Below, piece after piece: positions 50,039-60,263 of a stretch of DNA of 64,000 nt. The notes under the pieces are model-generated. The model was given only the letters and a program-made list of their open reading frames with translations, was not told the origin of the DNA and made no database searches. The stretch lies in contig JAANBB010000013.1 of assembly GCA_014621425.1 (NCBI GenBank), forward strand, positions 1-64,000, read 5' to 3'. The translations under genes and the position numbers were made by a program. The DNA is from Cylindrodendrum hubeiense (taxonomy: Eukaryota; Ascomycota; Sordariomycetes; Hypocreales; Nectriaceae). The first letter of the stretch is position 1. Each line of letters begins with the position of its first letter.

Positions 50039-51858
50039 TTAACTTGCCTCCTTTTTAATCTTTTGACTCAAACGAGCTAGGACCAGGATTCCGATCCCTT
50101 GTAAAGCTGCACAAACTGAGGCAGTAATCCATCCTTTTTGGAAATAGGGTCCTTGAGTACCGGTATTAAAGACTAGTAATGGAACCCAGGCATTGAAGGT
50201 TGCACCTAATGCCTGTGCAATACCTAGAATAAGTGCTCTTTCGTCTCCCATGGAGGTAAATGTTTCGCCAAGGAATGACTAGTGATACTAGAGTAAGTAG
50301 CCGTTCTACCAATATACTAGCTGTCCAGTATTGAGAACAAACTTACAATTATCAGAGGACCATATGCTAGAGTCGCTGGAAGTACCAAGTACCCAAAAAA
50401 GGCACCAGCTTTGGATGGGAGAGTAGCAAGCACAACACTAGCCACAAAGTTGATTACCGTCACTGCCAGGGCTACCCAAGTACGATTTTGCAACCTGTCT
50501 GAGATAAATCCAAATGAAATAGTGCCAACGAGGCCAATAGCGTACGCTGCTGTTGGGAGTCTAATAAGGTCAGACACTAGTACCTGATTGAAATTGGGGC
50601 AACTTACACGTTCACTTCCTGGACAGTGTACTCGCCCAGGGATTTCAAATAGATAGCAAAGAAGCCTGGACCATAGGTGTCGAGGCAGAAGAAACTAAAT
50701 TGGTATTATACGTTACTTTTGATCGCTCTTAGGGAGTGGGAAAAGGGTGGACTTACATGTAGTTAATGACAAAAACCCAAACGAATGGGCGAGACAAGAC
50801 ACTCTTAAATGTCTGTAGGTTGACACCATCGAAAGGCTTTCGTCCCACCTCGATGACTCGAGATCTTGCCAAGGTCTTCTCTTCCTCGTTAAGGTAGAAT
50901 ACCTTAGTGTCATATGGGCTATCAGGAACCGCAAAGAAGCCCCAGATTGCACCAGGAACATTGATACAGCCGCAGATGAGGAACAACCAACGCCAACCAG
51001 GGATTCCATGAACACCATCGAGACCGGTGTAGACTGCAGCTTGAAGGTAACCGGAGAACATTTGTGCAGCAAATGAAGCTGAATAGAAAATTGTAGCCCT
51101 GGTAGCTAGCTCTATGTGTACTGTGTAAGCTTTGATATTCCTCTTTATTCCTAGTTAAACTGACCTTTTGGTGTATACCAACTGCCAAGAAGTGTCATAG
51201 CTCCCACATAAAATGGTGATTCAGCAAGTCCAAGTAGTAACCGGAGGGCATAAATATGCTTATAGCTCTTAACAGCGGCAAAGCAAAATGTAAGGATAGT
51301 CCATATGACCTCTGCTAGTGGAAGCCACAGCGAAGGTCGAATATGCGTTATTATAACCTGACTGGGAATCATACCAACGGTGTATCCGATAGTCCATAAT
51401 GTTTGAAAATAGTTGTACTGGTCACTATAAAGCTCGAGATCCTGGGATGATTAGATTAAGCTTTCTTATGTGCAACTTTTTATCGAACCTCTTGCATGCC
51501 CGAGACATAGGCGTTTGCTGGGAAGTATCCGTTAAAATTCTGAAATATTACCAGTCTCAATATTTAAATTTTACGTACTCAGATTTGACGTGTCTAGAAG
51601 TCGGAGAAAGTATCCATAACACGCCCATGAACTAATTCTTGATCAGCTTCATACAAAGCGTGTCGTTTCACGTTGAACTCACAGAATGAACAAATCAAGT
51701 TTCAGTAGCAGCTTCCTCTCTTTTGTCCGAGTCGATTTGTTCCACCATGACTGGTTGGGCTTATTACCATTCTCCAACTCTGAAGTGTTCACAGCTGCCA
51801 ACACCTTCGATTCAGATGGCGCACTGTCGTGGTCGGTCTTGTTGACAACTTCGGACAT
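50039..51858 (-). CDS. MFS transporter, anion:cation symporter family, 476 aa, eight exons
   Basis: Exons 51858..51683, 51631..51579, 51517..51489, 51441..51165, 51111..50757, 50694..50608, 50560..50347 and 50278..50039 join in frame to 476 aa. The N-terminus has KLDLFILSWACYGYF, then LLDTSNLTNAYVSGMQEDL, the Dal5/Fen2-type signature, and GYTVGMIPSQ. WRWLFLICG, VNVLPTAAYAIGLVG and GDERALILGIAQALGATFNAW follow in family order. About 12 membrane helices are visible. It differs from the transporter at 26-27.7 kb, so the window has two paralogues. Exon 3 is only 29 nt and its donor is GTTCGA, unusual but needed to avoid a stop. The transporter is flanked by an acyltransferase and a dioxygenase; the substrate is unknown. 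Confidence 0.85.
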
Positions 51859-52051
51859 CTTGAGAGACTGGTAGAATTAACAATCTGAATCAACGTGCAT
51901 GCAAAGCTGATAGATGTATGAATGCCGGAGGTAAAACATGATACCTTTAAAGTCAAGTCCGAAAGGATCCCGATGATGAATTTACATGATGTGATTTTGT
52001 GTACAATGATACCATGTCTTTTTTGTTCTTTCGTTATCATGATATTCCTAG
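51859..52051. promoter_or_regulatory. Upstream region of the second MFS gene
   Basis: About 190 bp between the MFS start codon and the first unit of the tandem repeat. No clear binding motif is seen. Confidence 0.35.
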
Positions 52052-52270
52052 CCAAGGACTCTGCAGTGGGGTTTCAAAGTGTGCCAAGTTGCTAGTATCC
52101 CTTCAGTAGATCGGAGGAGTGGAGCTTCCAAGGATTCCGCAGTGGGGTTTCAAAGCGTGCCAAACTAGTGTTTTTCAATAGATCGGTGACGCGTAACTTC
52201 CAAGGATTCCGCAGTGGAGCTCCACGCGTGCTAAGTTACCAGTATTTCTTCAATGTGGAGTAAATCTGAG
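52052..52270. repeat. Three tandem copies of a 72-76-bp unit
   Basis: Units start with CCAAGGA[CT]TC[CT]GCAGTGG at 52052, 52128 and 52200 and share CAAAG[CT]GTGCCAA and AGATCGG blocks. The third copy is more diverged in its middle. There is no coding sign. Confidence 0.75.
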
Positions 52271-52409
52271 GAACGCAATACCCATAATGGATTTCTAAGG
52301 GTCGCTAAGTTGTTACAGAGCTAAGCAATGAAGCCCTAAAACGATAACATGTTCTCAGTCTTGTATGTTAGCCGATTCCACTAAATGTGACATTATCCAC
52401 CCTTAGTTG

Positions 52410-53130
52410 CAGCGATCACATGGTATGAGTCGGAGCACCCAAGGATGACACCCCTTAGGTTTGGACACCCCAGCTGGGGGCCGGAAGAATGCTGGGACTG
52501 CTTGGTCTCCCCCGTGCCCCATCCATCGGAAAACAGGCGGAAATAAGACTGTGCTCGCTACCACTGGCTTGGAATTAGCGGCCTGGTGGTGCACAGCTGA
52601 CCCGTTGTGTCGGAGCTGCTCCACTGGATTGCCGTTACAGTAGTAGTGTAGGGTGACACGGTGCACTTGATAGGCCGTTTGAGGTGAGAGGGCCTCAAAA
52701 GGGAAGATTAGGGGGTTGAGGACCTTTGCCTCCACGTCAGTGACTGGGAAGTGACCAGGCGAGTGACTTTAGCCCGTGTTGTGGGCTAGGGTGACCTTAA
52801 GGCCGGTGACCTCATACCTTAAAACACTTGTACAACTATTGTGACCAACATCAGTTTCAACTGTAAACTAATAATTCTAACAAAACCATTCCTGAATAGA
52901 GATGCAGGTTTAGTAAGAACCACTTATTCTTATTGGTTAGGTAATTGGCTAGCTGGTTAAAGTTGAAGGTTTTGAGTTGGGATACTATCTACCTGGGCCA
53001 AATTCACTCGGTTGGTCACTCCCTTAGCAATGATCAAGGGGTCCAACTGCCATTTCGACTGCCAGCAGGGGGTATCTAAACCCAGTGGATGGCATCCATT
53101 ACCCCGTTGTCCCATTATACCATCGTGCTG
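52410..53130. repeat. Imperfect inverted repeat, possible small transposon
   Basis: The left segment 52418-52480 (ATGGTATGAG ... GGATGACACCCCTTAGG) and the reverse complement of 53060-53125 (ATGGTATAATG ... GGATGCCATCCACTGG) align over about 60 bp with many differences. The enclosed 600 bp is GC-balanced and has no recognised gene. Ends and target duplication are not resolved, so the call is tentative. Confidence 0.35.
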
Positions 53131-53768
53131 CGGTGCCGCGATGCCGCAGTGCCAAGTCTTTGTTACAGATCCAGCCCCCGAGAAGCTGCCCTTTAACAGT
53201 AGGTACTCTGCCCTAGGGGAAAGCCCCAGGGACAGCAGCTAATAAACGCACTAAAAAGGGGCGGTCAAGTAACCCACCGAGTACACCGTATCATTCCATC
53301 CCACTTTACCAGGTCAGGGGTGGGGTTTGCGCAATTGACACTAAAACTAGGCCTTCATTCATACACCCACATTTTCGTGGTGTTCTCCATTTTAGACGTA
53401 CGGAATGGCGCCAATCACTATCGCGCCTTTTAGTAGTTGCAGAGTAACCCTGAATCGTTCCAAGCGTGGCTTCAATTACCTCACATGATATTTGATAGCT
53501 AGGGGTTAGTGTTAATTGTCACGATGGTGCAATTGATACCCTGTATAATGTGAGATACAACATAGGCCATCTGGAAGACCAGGTGCTTTTCATCCATGTA
53601 TGATATCAGCCGAATAATTACCGAGACTTGCCTCCGAAGCGCTCTTGTAAAAGCTTGAGCTCTTGCTGAATTCCGGATACATTATGTCAGTCCAAACCTG
53701 CCCATTTTTCAAGTATCTTCACACAGCAATACTGCCTATTGAAACATCGTGCATCAATTTCTTCCAAA
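53131..53768. other. Intergenic, upstream of the dioxygenase gene
   Basis: No gene is recognised. The last 200 bp serve as the putative promoter of the gene at 53769. Confidence 0.4.
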
Positions 53769-55365
53769 ATGAGTGACAAAATTCTACCTTATGAGTTGTA
53801 CTCTGATGCGCCTGGCATCTTGCTGAACAGGCCTGAATGGGACGAAGCAAACGCGGCTTATCCTCCATCTTTCGACTTTGGATTGCCACCACGAAATTGG
53901 CCCACCAAATTTGATGGGCCAGAAGTTTGGACTGGACACTTTTTGGAAAATAACCGTGCGCTACCTGATTTCTGAGTTTCTGAAAGTCAGAAAATACTAA
54001 CTAATAACAAGCACACTTGTATATTCGAGTATTATCTCAGTCGGAGATCGAAGAGATTGACACTGCTTTGAAGGTCAGCCACTGATAAGTGCACCGTACA
54101 TGATGTTGTCGTGCTAAAATATGCATAAGTTGTGGAAATCCCTCGAGCTTCCAGTATCGACTATCGATCGATCGAACTTTCTCCTCCCGACTGTTGGGCC
54201 AATTCTTCGTCAGCTATCGAACAATATCTACAATGGAGTCGGTGTTCAGATCTTGAGGGGCTTTCCCATTCAGAAATACGACAAGACCGAGCAAATTATT
54301 GCGTTTCTCGGGATCAATGCATGGGTTGGTGATCGCCGCCTGAATCAAGGAGCGAATAGAGGAGTTTGTCACATCAAGGTCAGTGGGCCTTGCCTTCTCT
54401 GCCCGGTGATGCATTTGAGACAAGTTTGGCTGACATTCATTCTCAAGAGTATCACCCATCTAGATCCATCTCAGCGCGGCAAGGTGGATGTCTCTGCCCA
54501 GGATACGAATGCTCAGATGTACCATAGTGATGCCGGGGGTGATATTGTGAGCTTAATGGCCGTGAGCTTATCTGGAACCGGCGGTGCGTCTATGGTAGCA
54601 AGTGCAGGGCAGGTATATAATCACCTTGCCCAATATCGTCCCGATATTGTTCGAATTCTAGCCGAAAAGAAATTTCGCTGGAGAGCGTGAGTATTCCTTT
54701 TTACTTAGCCCTAACTGTTTATATCCTGTTCTTATTAACTATTTTTAGGAATGGTATCCCAGATGAAGGTGTTCGTCTAATTCATGAGATAAAGGGGCGA
54801 TTACTCCTAAACTTCTCAACTCGAACCTTTATCGGATACGGAGAGGTAATAATGAATCCTTGCTTTATTTGGTATATCACTAAGTCTGCATAGCTTCCCG
54901 ATCGTGATCTTGATTATCCACCTCTGACTGTTGAGGAGCGAGAGGCATTTGGTGGATGGCAATGGGTGGCAGACCGATATAGTCTAAAGACTAATCTTGA
55001 GGTTGGTGATATCAAGTGGTAAATAGTATCCCAGGGAAAACGCGAGCTATTCCTTACTGACAGTCATTTACAGGATTAACAATTTACATCATCAGCATGC
55101 TCGCCACGAGTTTTCTGAGGATATCCTAAACCCTAGACATCTCTTGCGCGTTTGGCTACGGGATAGTGAGCACAGTCCTGAGCTTCCGACTGATATTAGT
55201 AATAAATTCAATGCTATGTTTAGTGAGGAGCCTAACTTCTATCCTCTGGATGAGATTGAGGAGGATACTAGACGCCAAGAGACAGGGGCATTCACTGGAT
55301 CGTGTAAGGCAGAGACAGCTCTAGAGCGCTTGCGGGGGGGTACTATTGAGGGAGTAAATAAATAG
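53769..55365 (+). CDS. TauD/TfdA-like Fe(II)/2-oxoglutarate dioxygenase, about 415 aa, first intron problematic
   Basis: Likely exons: 53769 to about 53972, 54032..54073, 54130..54378, 54448..54686, 54749..54845, 54894..55018 and 55074..55365. All junctions except the first are GT...AG and in phase. The iron site is the H-x-D pair in AQMYHSDAGGDI (about residues 191-193) and a distal His in NNLHHQHARHEF; HLLRVWLRD gives the 2-oxoglutarate-binding Arg. N-terminal PRNWPTKFDGPEVWTG is usual for fungal TauD-like enzymes. After PDF the frame meets TGA (53973-53975), and no GT donor fits before the next exon (LSQSEIEEIDTALK). A lost donor or a TGG-to-TGA change would explain this, so the gene may be freshly inactivated. 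The substrate is unknown. Confidence 0.7.
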
Positions 55366-56892
55366 CTTGTTAAATAGAAAGCTATATTCTTTTTATAAAA
55401 TATAGAGCTTGTACATTTAAAACTCTATTGAATATGGCGTATTATTAGAGAGTCATACCGGGATTGGTATATAGCTAGGTAGGCCAGAAGGTACCCTCAG
55501 TTTTGTGTTAAGACAGAAGCTTAGAAGCTTTAGTAATCTGGTATTTTAGGTTCAGAAGTGTGTGTACTCCGAAACCCTGATGATTAATTAGTGTAATATA
55601 AATGAAAGAATAGATGTTATTATTTGTGTTACATTTAAATACTAATCATAATATAAAATATGTAATAGTTAATAAGATCTAATAGTGTTACTACCAGTCC
55701 CTTTAACTATCAATAGACTCAATTATGTAAAATTACTATTCTAAAAACTATCAGATTCTATGACTTGTATTTCTCAATTTTATATCCTGATCTTGTCTAT
55801 TATGTATCAATACTTCTTGATATATTCTATATAACACTTATTACTATCAATATAGTGTAATTATTATACTGTGATAGTTTGATTTGCCTTAATACAATCT
55901 GACACGCACTTTCATTCCTTGAACATTCCAGATAGTCTACAGCATACTATCTAATATTAATCGGAAGTATTTTTATCTTATATTAATTAAGAGTGGTATC
56001 TGTTTACGGGTGATAGGATCGGACATGATATTGAACGGTACTGAGGAAAATATGGCGCGCGCCTGGCGGCGTTAAGATAGGGTCATAGGGCGGACCACGA
56101 GGCAAATGAGCAGGCAGCCAACAAGGCGAACGAATGATGCTCGACAACGCTCATGCAAATGTGACTGAGGCATAATAACCGAGAAATATACATTGGGTAC
56201 TTTAATGTAGTCACACTCAAACGCTCGCGTAAAAGTCTGCAAGAAAGGTCCGATAGGAAGGTCCCCAACTATCACATCGTCGGGAAGCAATGGAGCAAAC
56301 GCACGCGGGGAAATCCCACGCTGTAGGGCTCCAGGCTCAGCCGTGCGTCTGATCGGCCGCTTTACCCGGCACAGCCTCAAAGAAACACGACGTGGCTCAT
56401 ATCGCTCCAATACATAGTCGTCACCAACACGAGCCCGATGATGTGTCCCCCGCTCCCCCGCTTGCAACCCCGGGGGTGGCTTGATACGTGCATATACCCA
56501 AAAGCCGAAACACTAGGGCGGCGAGATACTGGCTCCAGGTCACAATAATCCATCCCGGTGGCCGTTGGCTGTTGGCCGGCTCACTATTTTCGTGCAAAGG
56601 ACCAACAGATCCGCTCAGCCCTGCGATAGCCATTGCCACCTTCCTATTTACGTAATGAGCACAACCTTGGATTTAAACTGCCGGCCCGTCTCACTCATTG
56701 AGATGCCGGAAGGAACCCAGTTTCGTGTGTCTATATATGATAGCACCCACTACTGTCCACTCTGCGACCACAAGATACCGGCTCGCTCCCCAAAGGAAGA
56801 CATTTCCACGCTTGAATGCTCACTTTTTCTATCTCTTTACTCCAATTCATCCATCTTCACAACCCGCAACACTCCCCCTCACCGCATTCATC
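55366..56892. other. Intergenic 1.5 kb, AT-rich in its first part
   Basis: 55380-55990 is AT-rich without repeats I can match. 55990-56890 has normal composition and short unconvincing frames on the minus strand (56467..56072). The final 200 bp contain pyrimidine-rich sequence typical of a fungal promoter/leader. Confidence 0.5.
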
Positions 56893-58038
56893 ATGGAACA
56901 CTTGGGAAACTCGGACGTTCCACCAGCCGCTCCACCAGCCGCTCCACCAGCCGCTCCACCAGCCGCTTCACTAGCCGCTGCACCCGCCACGATGCCGGCT
57001 GCTCCACCCGCCACGATGCCGGCCACTGCTGCCAGTATTCGACACAACCCCAACTTCGATCTCCAAAGTATGTTACGGCAACAATACGAGGAGCACGCCC
57101 GAAAAGAAGGAGATGACAACACGCTTTGGCAAGCAGCCAGGAGCTTGCATTTCACTCTTCTGCTGGGATATGCCATGACCCAAAAGTCAGGTGCCGAATT
57201 CAACGGGGAAGGAAGCAAAGCCATGAACCTGCACGATCTCTGGTCAATATATTATCAGAGCAGCAAGAACATCTCTGCTAACTGCGCTGCCCAAGACAGA
57301 CTTGCGTTTGAGGTGCTCCGCATTCAGGGGCAGGGCGCTCTCACTCGGCATGATGCAGCCACTGATGCTGTTCAGGTCGCGACAACCCCAGGCGGCAATG
57401 TGTGGGCGGACATGCCATATTTTGTCTCCGATATGAAGAACTTCTGGGTCAAGGACTGCGCTGGGATGAGTGCTGCGCACCGCGTCAATTTCTCTCGTTT
57501 CCTTGCCAAACTTGCGTGTGTCGGTATCGTAAAGGAGGGACTCAGTGGCACGGCCTTGATTCTCTTTCGGGATGCTTTGGAGACTCCGAGATCTCTCGGG
57601 GAGATTAAAGACAACACCGAAGAAGACCCTGGAAGGTCCATGGAGGATCTTACCATTGGCGACCTACTTCCTGCCATTGGCAGCTGGCTCAATGAGGCCG
57701 GTCTCAAGATTATCCAACTCTCCGACCAGACATGGAATGATTGCGACGAAGCCACGGGTGCTATCGGCACTAAGTGCCGTGATGATTCGTCAACAAACAT
57801 AAAGTTAGCCGGGTTTAGCCCTGACAGGTGGTTATATTGGCTGAAACAGATGGAGGAGATTTCTCTGGAAGCTGAAAAGACTGGGAACACAAAGCTCCTC
57901 AAATGTGCGACGCAGATAATGGATGCGATGTTGCTTGACCTCAACCTATCAGACTCTGCTATGAGGAGAATGCTTGATGCTTCCCCGGGTATCGTTCGGT
58001 ATCGAAACCAAGTAGTTGAAGCACTCAAGTTGGAATGA
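56893..58038 (+). CDS. DUF3632-like fungal protein, 381 aa, function unknown
   Basis: A single exon from ATG 56893 (TCATCATGG context) gives 381 aa; upstream in-frame ATGs are possible but lie in the pyrimidine-rich leader. Residues 1-55 are low-complexity Pro/Ala with APPA repeats. The rest resembles fungal DUF3632 proteins in layout: LWSIYYQSSKN, AAQDRLAFEVLRIQGQG, NVWADMPYFVSDMKNFW and LNEAGLKIIQLSDQTWND. No enzyme motif, signal peptide or membrane helix is seen. The family assignment is from memory of that pattern and is moderate. Such proteins occur in multiple copies in ascomycetes, without known function. Confidence 0.75.
   Translation: MEHLGNSDVPPAAPPAAPPAAPPAASLAAAPATMPAAPPATMPATAASIRHNPNFDLQSMLRQQYEEHARKEGDDNTLWQAARSLHFTLLLGYAMTQKSGAEFNGEGSKAMNLHDLWSIYYQSSKNISANCAAQDRLAFEVLRIQGQGALTRHDAATDAVQVATTPGGNVWADMPYFVSDMKNFWVKDCAGMSAAHRVNFSRFLAKLACVGIVKEGLSGTALILFRDALETPRSLGEIKDNTEEDPGRSMEDLTIGDLLPAIGSWLNEAGLKIIQLSDQTWNDCDEATGAIGTKCRDDSSTNIKLAGFSPDRWLYWLKQMEEISLEAEKTGNTKLLKCATQIMDAMLLDLNLSDSAMRRMLDASPGIVRYRNQVVEALKLE
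56920..56967 (+). repeat. 12-bp coding minisatellite, four perfect units
   Basis: CCACCAGCCGCT occurs four times head to tail and encodes the Pro-Pro-Ala-Ala repeats near the N-terminus of the DUF3632-like protein. A second imperfect unit type (GCTCCACCCGCCACGATGCC) follows at about 57000. Confidence 0.85.
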
Positions 58039-58537
58039 TGATTTTATAGTGGCCAGTACGGATTGATACTCTTGATGTTCTTTTTTATTTTATTTTTGAA
58101 ATTCTACTCTCAATCACTGGCAGCCCATACCCTGGTTCTCTCTCCCTAGTACAATTTATCATAGTGTAGTTGTGATGTGTCTGCGATGGCGGGGGGGGGG
58201 GGGGGCAAGACTAGAGCTGGGATTCTGAACGGATTGACTAGAATTGATGTCTGCCACTCACTGAATCGTCCAGTCAAGTAGACTTCTAAACAATCTCGCA
58301 AAGATGGCTGGGAAATACTGAAAATTGACTATGGGAAACAACTGTATTGATGAAAGTGGACGGCCTCATGCGCCACCCTTGAGGCCTCTTATACAAGATG
58401 TAGAGACTAATTAATTGGGTTAAACCAATAGCCTTACAATAAGGCGAAACTTCCTGTTGAAGGCAGCCCGCTGACAACTCCTTCCATACAAAAGAAAGAC
58501 ACGCTCAAAGATCTCAAACACACTATAAACTTCCAAA
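58039..58537. other. Intergenic with a 15-G homopolymer
   Basis: 3' flanks of two converging genes. Fifteen consecutive G at 58191-58205 are the only special feature; the exact count may be a sequencing uncertainty. Confidence 0.6.
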
Positions 58538-58996
58538 TTAGGTGCAGGAGCAAAAGTCAGCACCCCCAAAGATAAAATTGCACTCGTTTCCAAATGCCAA
58601 ACACTGCCAGAGAATACCGTTAGTTAAACACACCTTGTCTTGGGCTAAGTCAATCTTACCGGGGTATAATAATCGCAAACACATGTCGACCCCCGAAAGC
58701 CTGTCTGGCTCGTGGCATCTGGGATAGCATAGACGCAAATTTGATGCGTAGTGCAAAGCTATAAAGGTACGAGCGTAAGTTTCCAGCCTCTAGAGAATGT
58801 ATGCATTTCTGTGGAATAGTGAAAGACCTACTCCAGGATAATTGTAAGCCGCTTCCCGCTTTGTGTCGGTGGTCGAATCGCGTTCATTGATAGTAGACAT
58901 ATTTGTATCAATGGCAGAGTCAGGAATGGCTGCGCCATAGGCACTTTGCATAATCGCAAGAGCAACAGCGAGGGTGAACAGGGTGCTTGGAATCAT
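58538..58996 (-). CDS. Secreted cysteine-rich prepro-protein with KR-EA processing site, 138 aa
   Basis: Exons 58996..58832 and 58789..58538 over a 42-nt GTAGGT...TAG intron give 138 aa. Residues 1-22 (MIPSTLFTLAVALAIMQSAYGA) are a signal peptide. A pro-segment ends in Lys46-Arg47 followed by Glu-Ala, the arrangement cut by Kex2 and trimmed by a Ste13-type dipeptidase. The mature part holds eight cysteines (CYPRC, MC, VC, QC, EC, FCSC). A perfect-looking 56-nt intron (GTAAGA...CTAAC...CAG) lies inside exon 2; removing it shifts the frame and ends in LWGC with only three mature cysteines. The unspliced Cys-rich frame seems the likelier product, but alternative splicing is possible. No family is recognised; effector, toxin-like or signalling peptide roles are open. 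Confidence 0.6.
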
Positions 58997-60263
58997 GATG
59001 ATGAATGAGTAACTGAGTTTAAAAATAAAGAGTATTTATTGTAAATGTACCCACATTTGCTTGGAGAATAATCCACTATAGAAATGGCGGTCCTATACGC
59101 ACTTAAATACGCACTCTTGTATCATAGAATACTTTTCGGGAAACACATTCCGGATTGGCAAGATCAGAAATAGGACAGCAAGGACCAGTCCACAATGCAA
59201 ACAAATCCTACTGAATGACCAACTGACAACTTGATTCCGCGTTAACCGGCTTTGTGACGCAGCCGAGGCCCAGTAACGCACAGTAACCAATCACCACATG
59301 AGATTATGTGAGCAGGGCAATGCGTCACCTGGAGAATTTATAGAAAAGACGCAAATGATCCCATTCTATGCTAGGATCAAACTTCAGCTGTTTCAATTCA
59401 ATTGATAGCCGTATGGATTGTGCAGCTGACGAGAAACGCCACGCCACCTTCATCGCCAACATCGGCTACATGACGTCTTCTCACCGACATGACTGGTCGT
59501 TGGCTGGATTTTGCGCAACATTGACTCTGATCCCTCGGATCCCCCGGACGCCTGTGATGTTTGTTATATCTCTCACATGAGATCATCCGTCTATTTGATT
59601 GTGTTGGCTTGGACACTCAGCTAGTGGATGGTGGATACTGCATTCCTTGGATCATTGCACTGCATCATGCGGTTGGCCGGTAAATTGCGGTACCATGGAT
59701 ATTGTTGGCTGGTTATCTAGGACTACACTGCCATATTCTATCGGGAGTCAGCTCGAGATGGAGGTGAGTCGGTTGGTTACTTGGGCGGAGGCGCAGTCCC
59801 CTAGGTGCTTTTGGCTGCTGCTGTGCGGGAGGGTGGCGAAGTTCGCTGTTTCAGAGAAGACTGGCTGCATTGTGAAGCGACTTTAACGAGGTATACTCAA
59901 ACGTCTGACACTATTCGTTATTACCATGGGTCGGCGATTGTAAACGCCTATTTCCGTGTCTAATGTTCACACCCCACACCTGGTTTTGTTGGCTTGTCTA
60001 CAATCCTTCAACACGCGAAGCAACTTCTATCTGTCAAAGTCTGTGGGTCTAGATACCCTTAATTTTAGATCAGTTGGGAGGTTTTCGGCCTTTCCTATCA
60101 CTCTTGTATTGGCGGAGTGTTATCATATACACATTTGACGGGTGACAGGATGCTGATAGTGTACATGCACCTTCCCCCGGGACTTCTATTTACACTGCGT
60201 CTCGCCCATCAGAACCATCTGTAATGCACAATTCAAACTCTCAAATTACATCGCATAACCATT
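58997..60263. other. Intergenic 1.3 kb
   Basis: Lies between divergent genes at 58996 (minus) and 60264 (plus). Several short frames exist on both strands but none has a recognisable domain. It likely contains both promoters. Confidence 0.5.

Noticed and set aside
57372..58028. 218-aa minus-strand open frame
   Set aside because: Mirror of the DUF3632-like gene; no recognisable motif and no start context.
59398..59886. Open frames of 70-95 codons between the secreted-protein and sedolisin genes
   Set aside because: No start context, splicing or motif; overlapping frames on both strands indicate chance.
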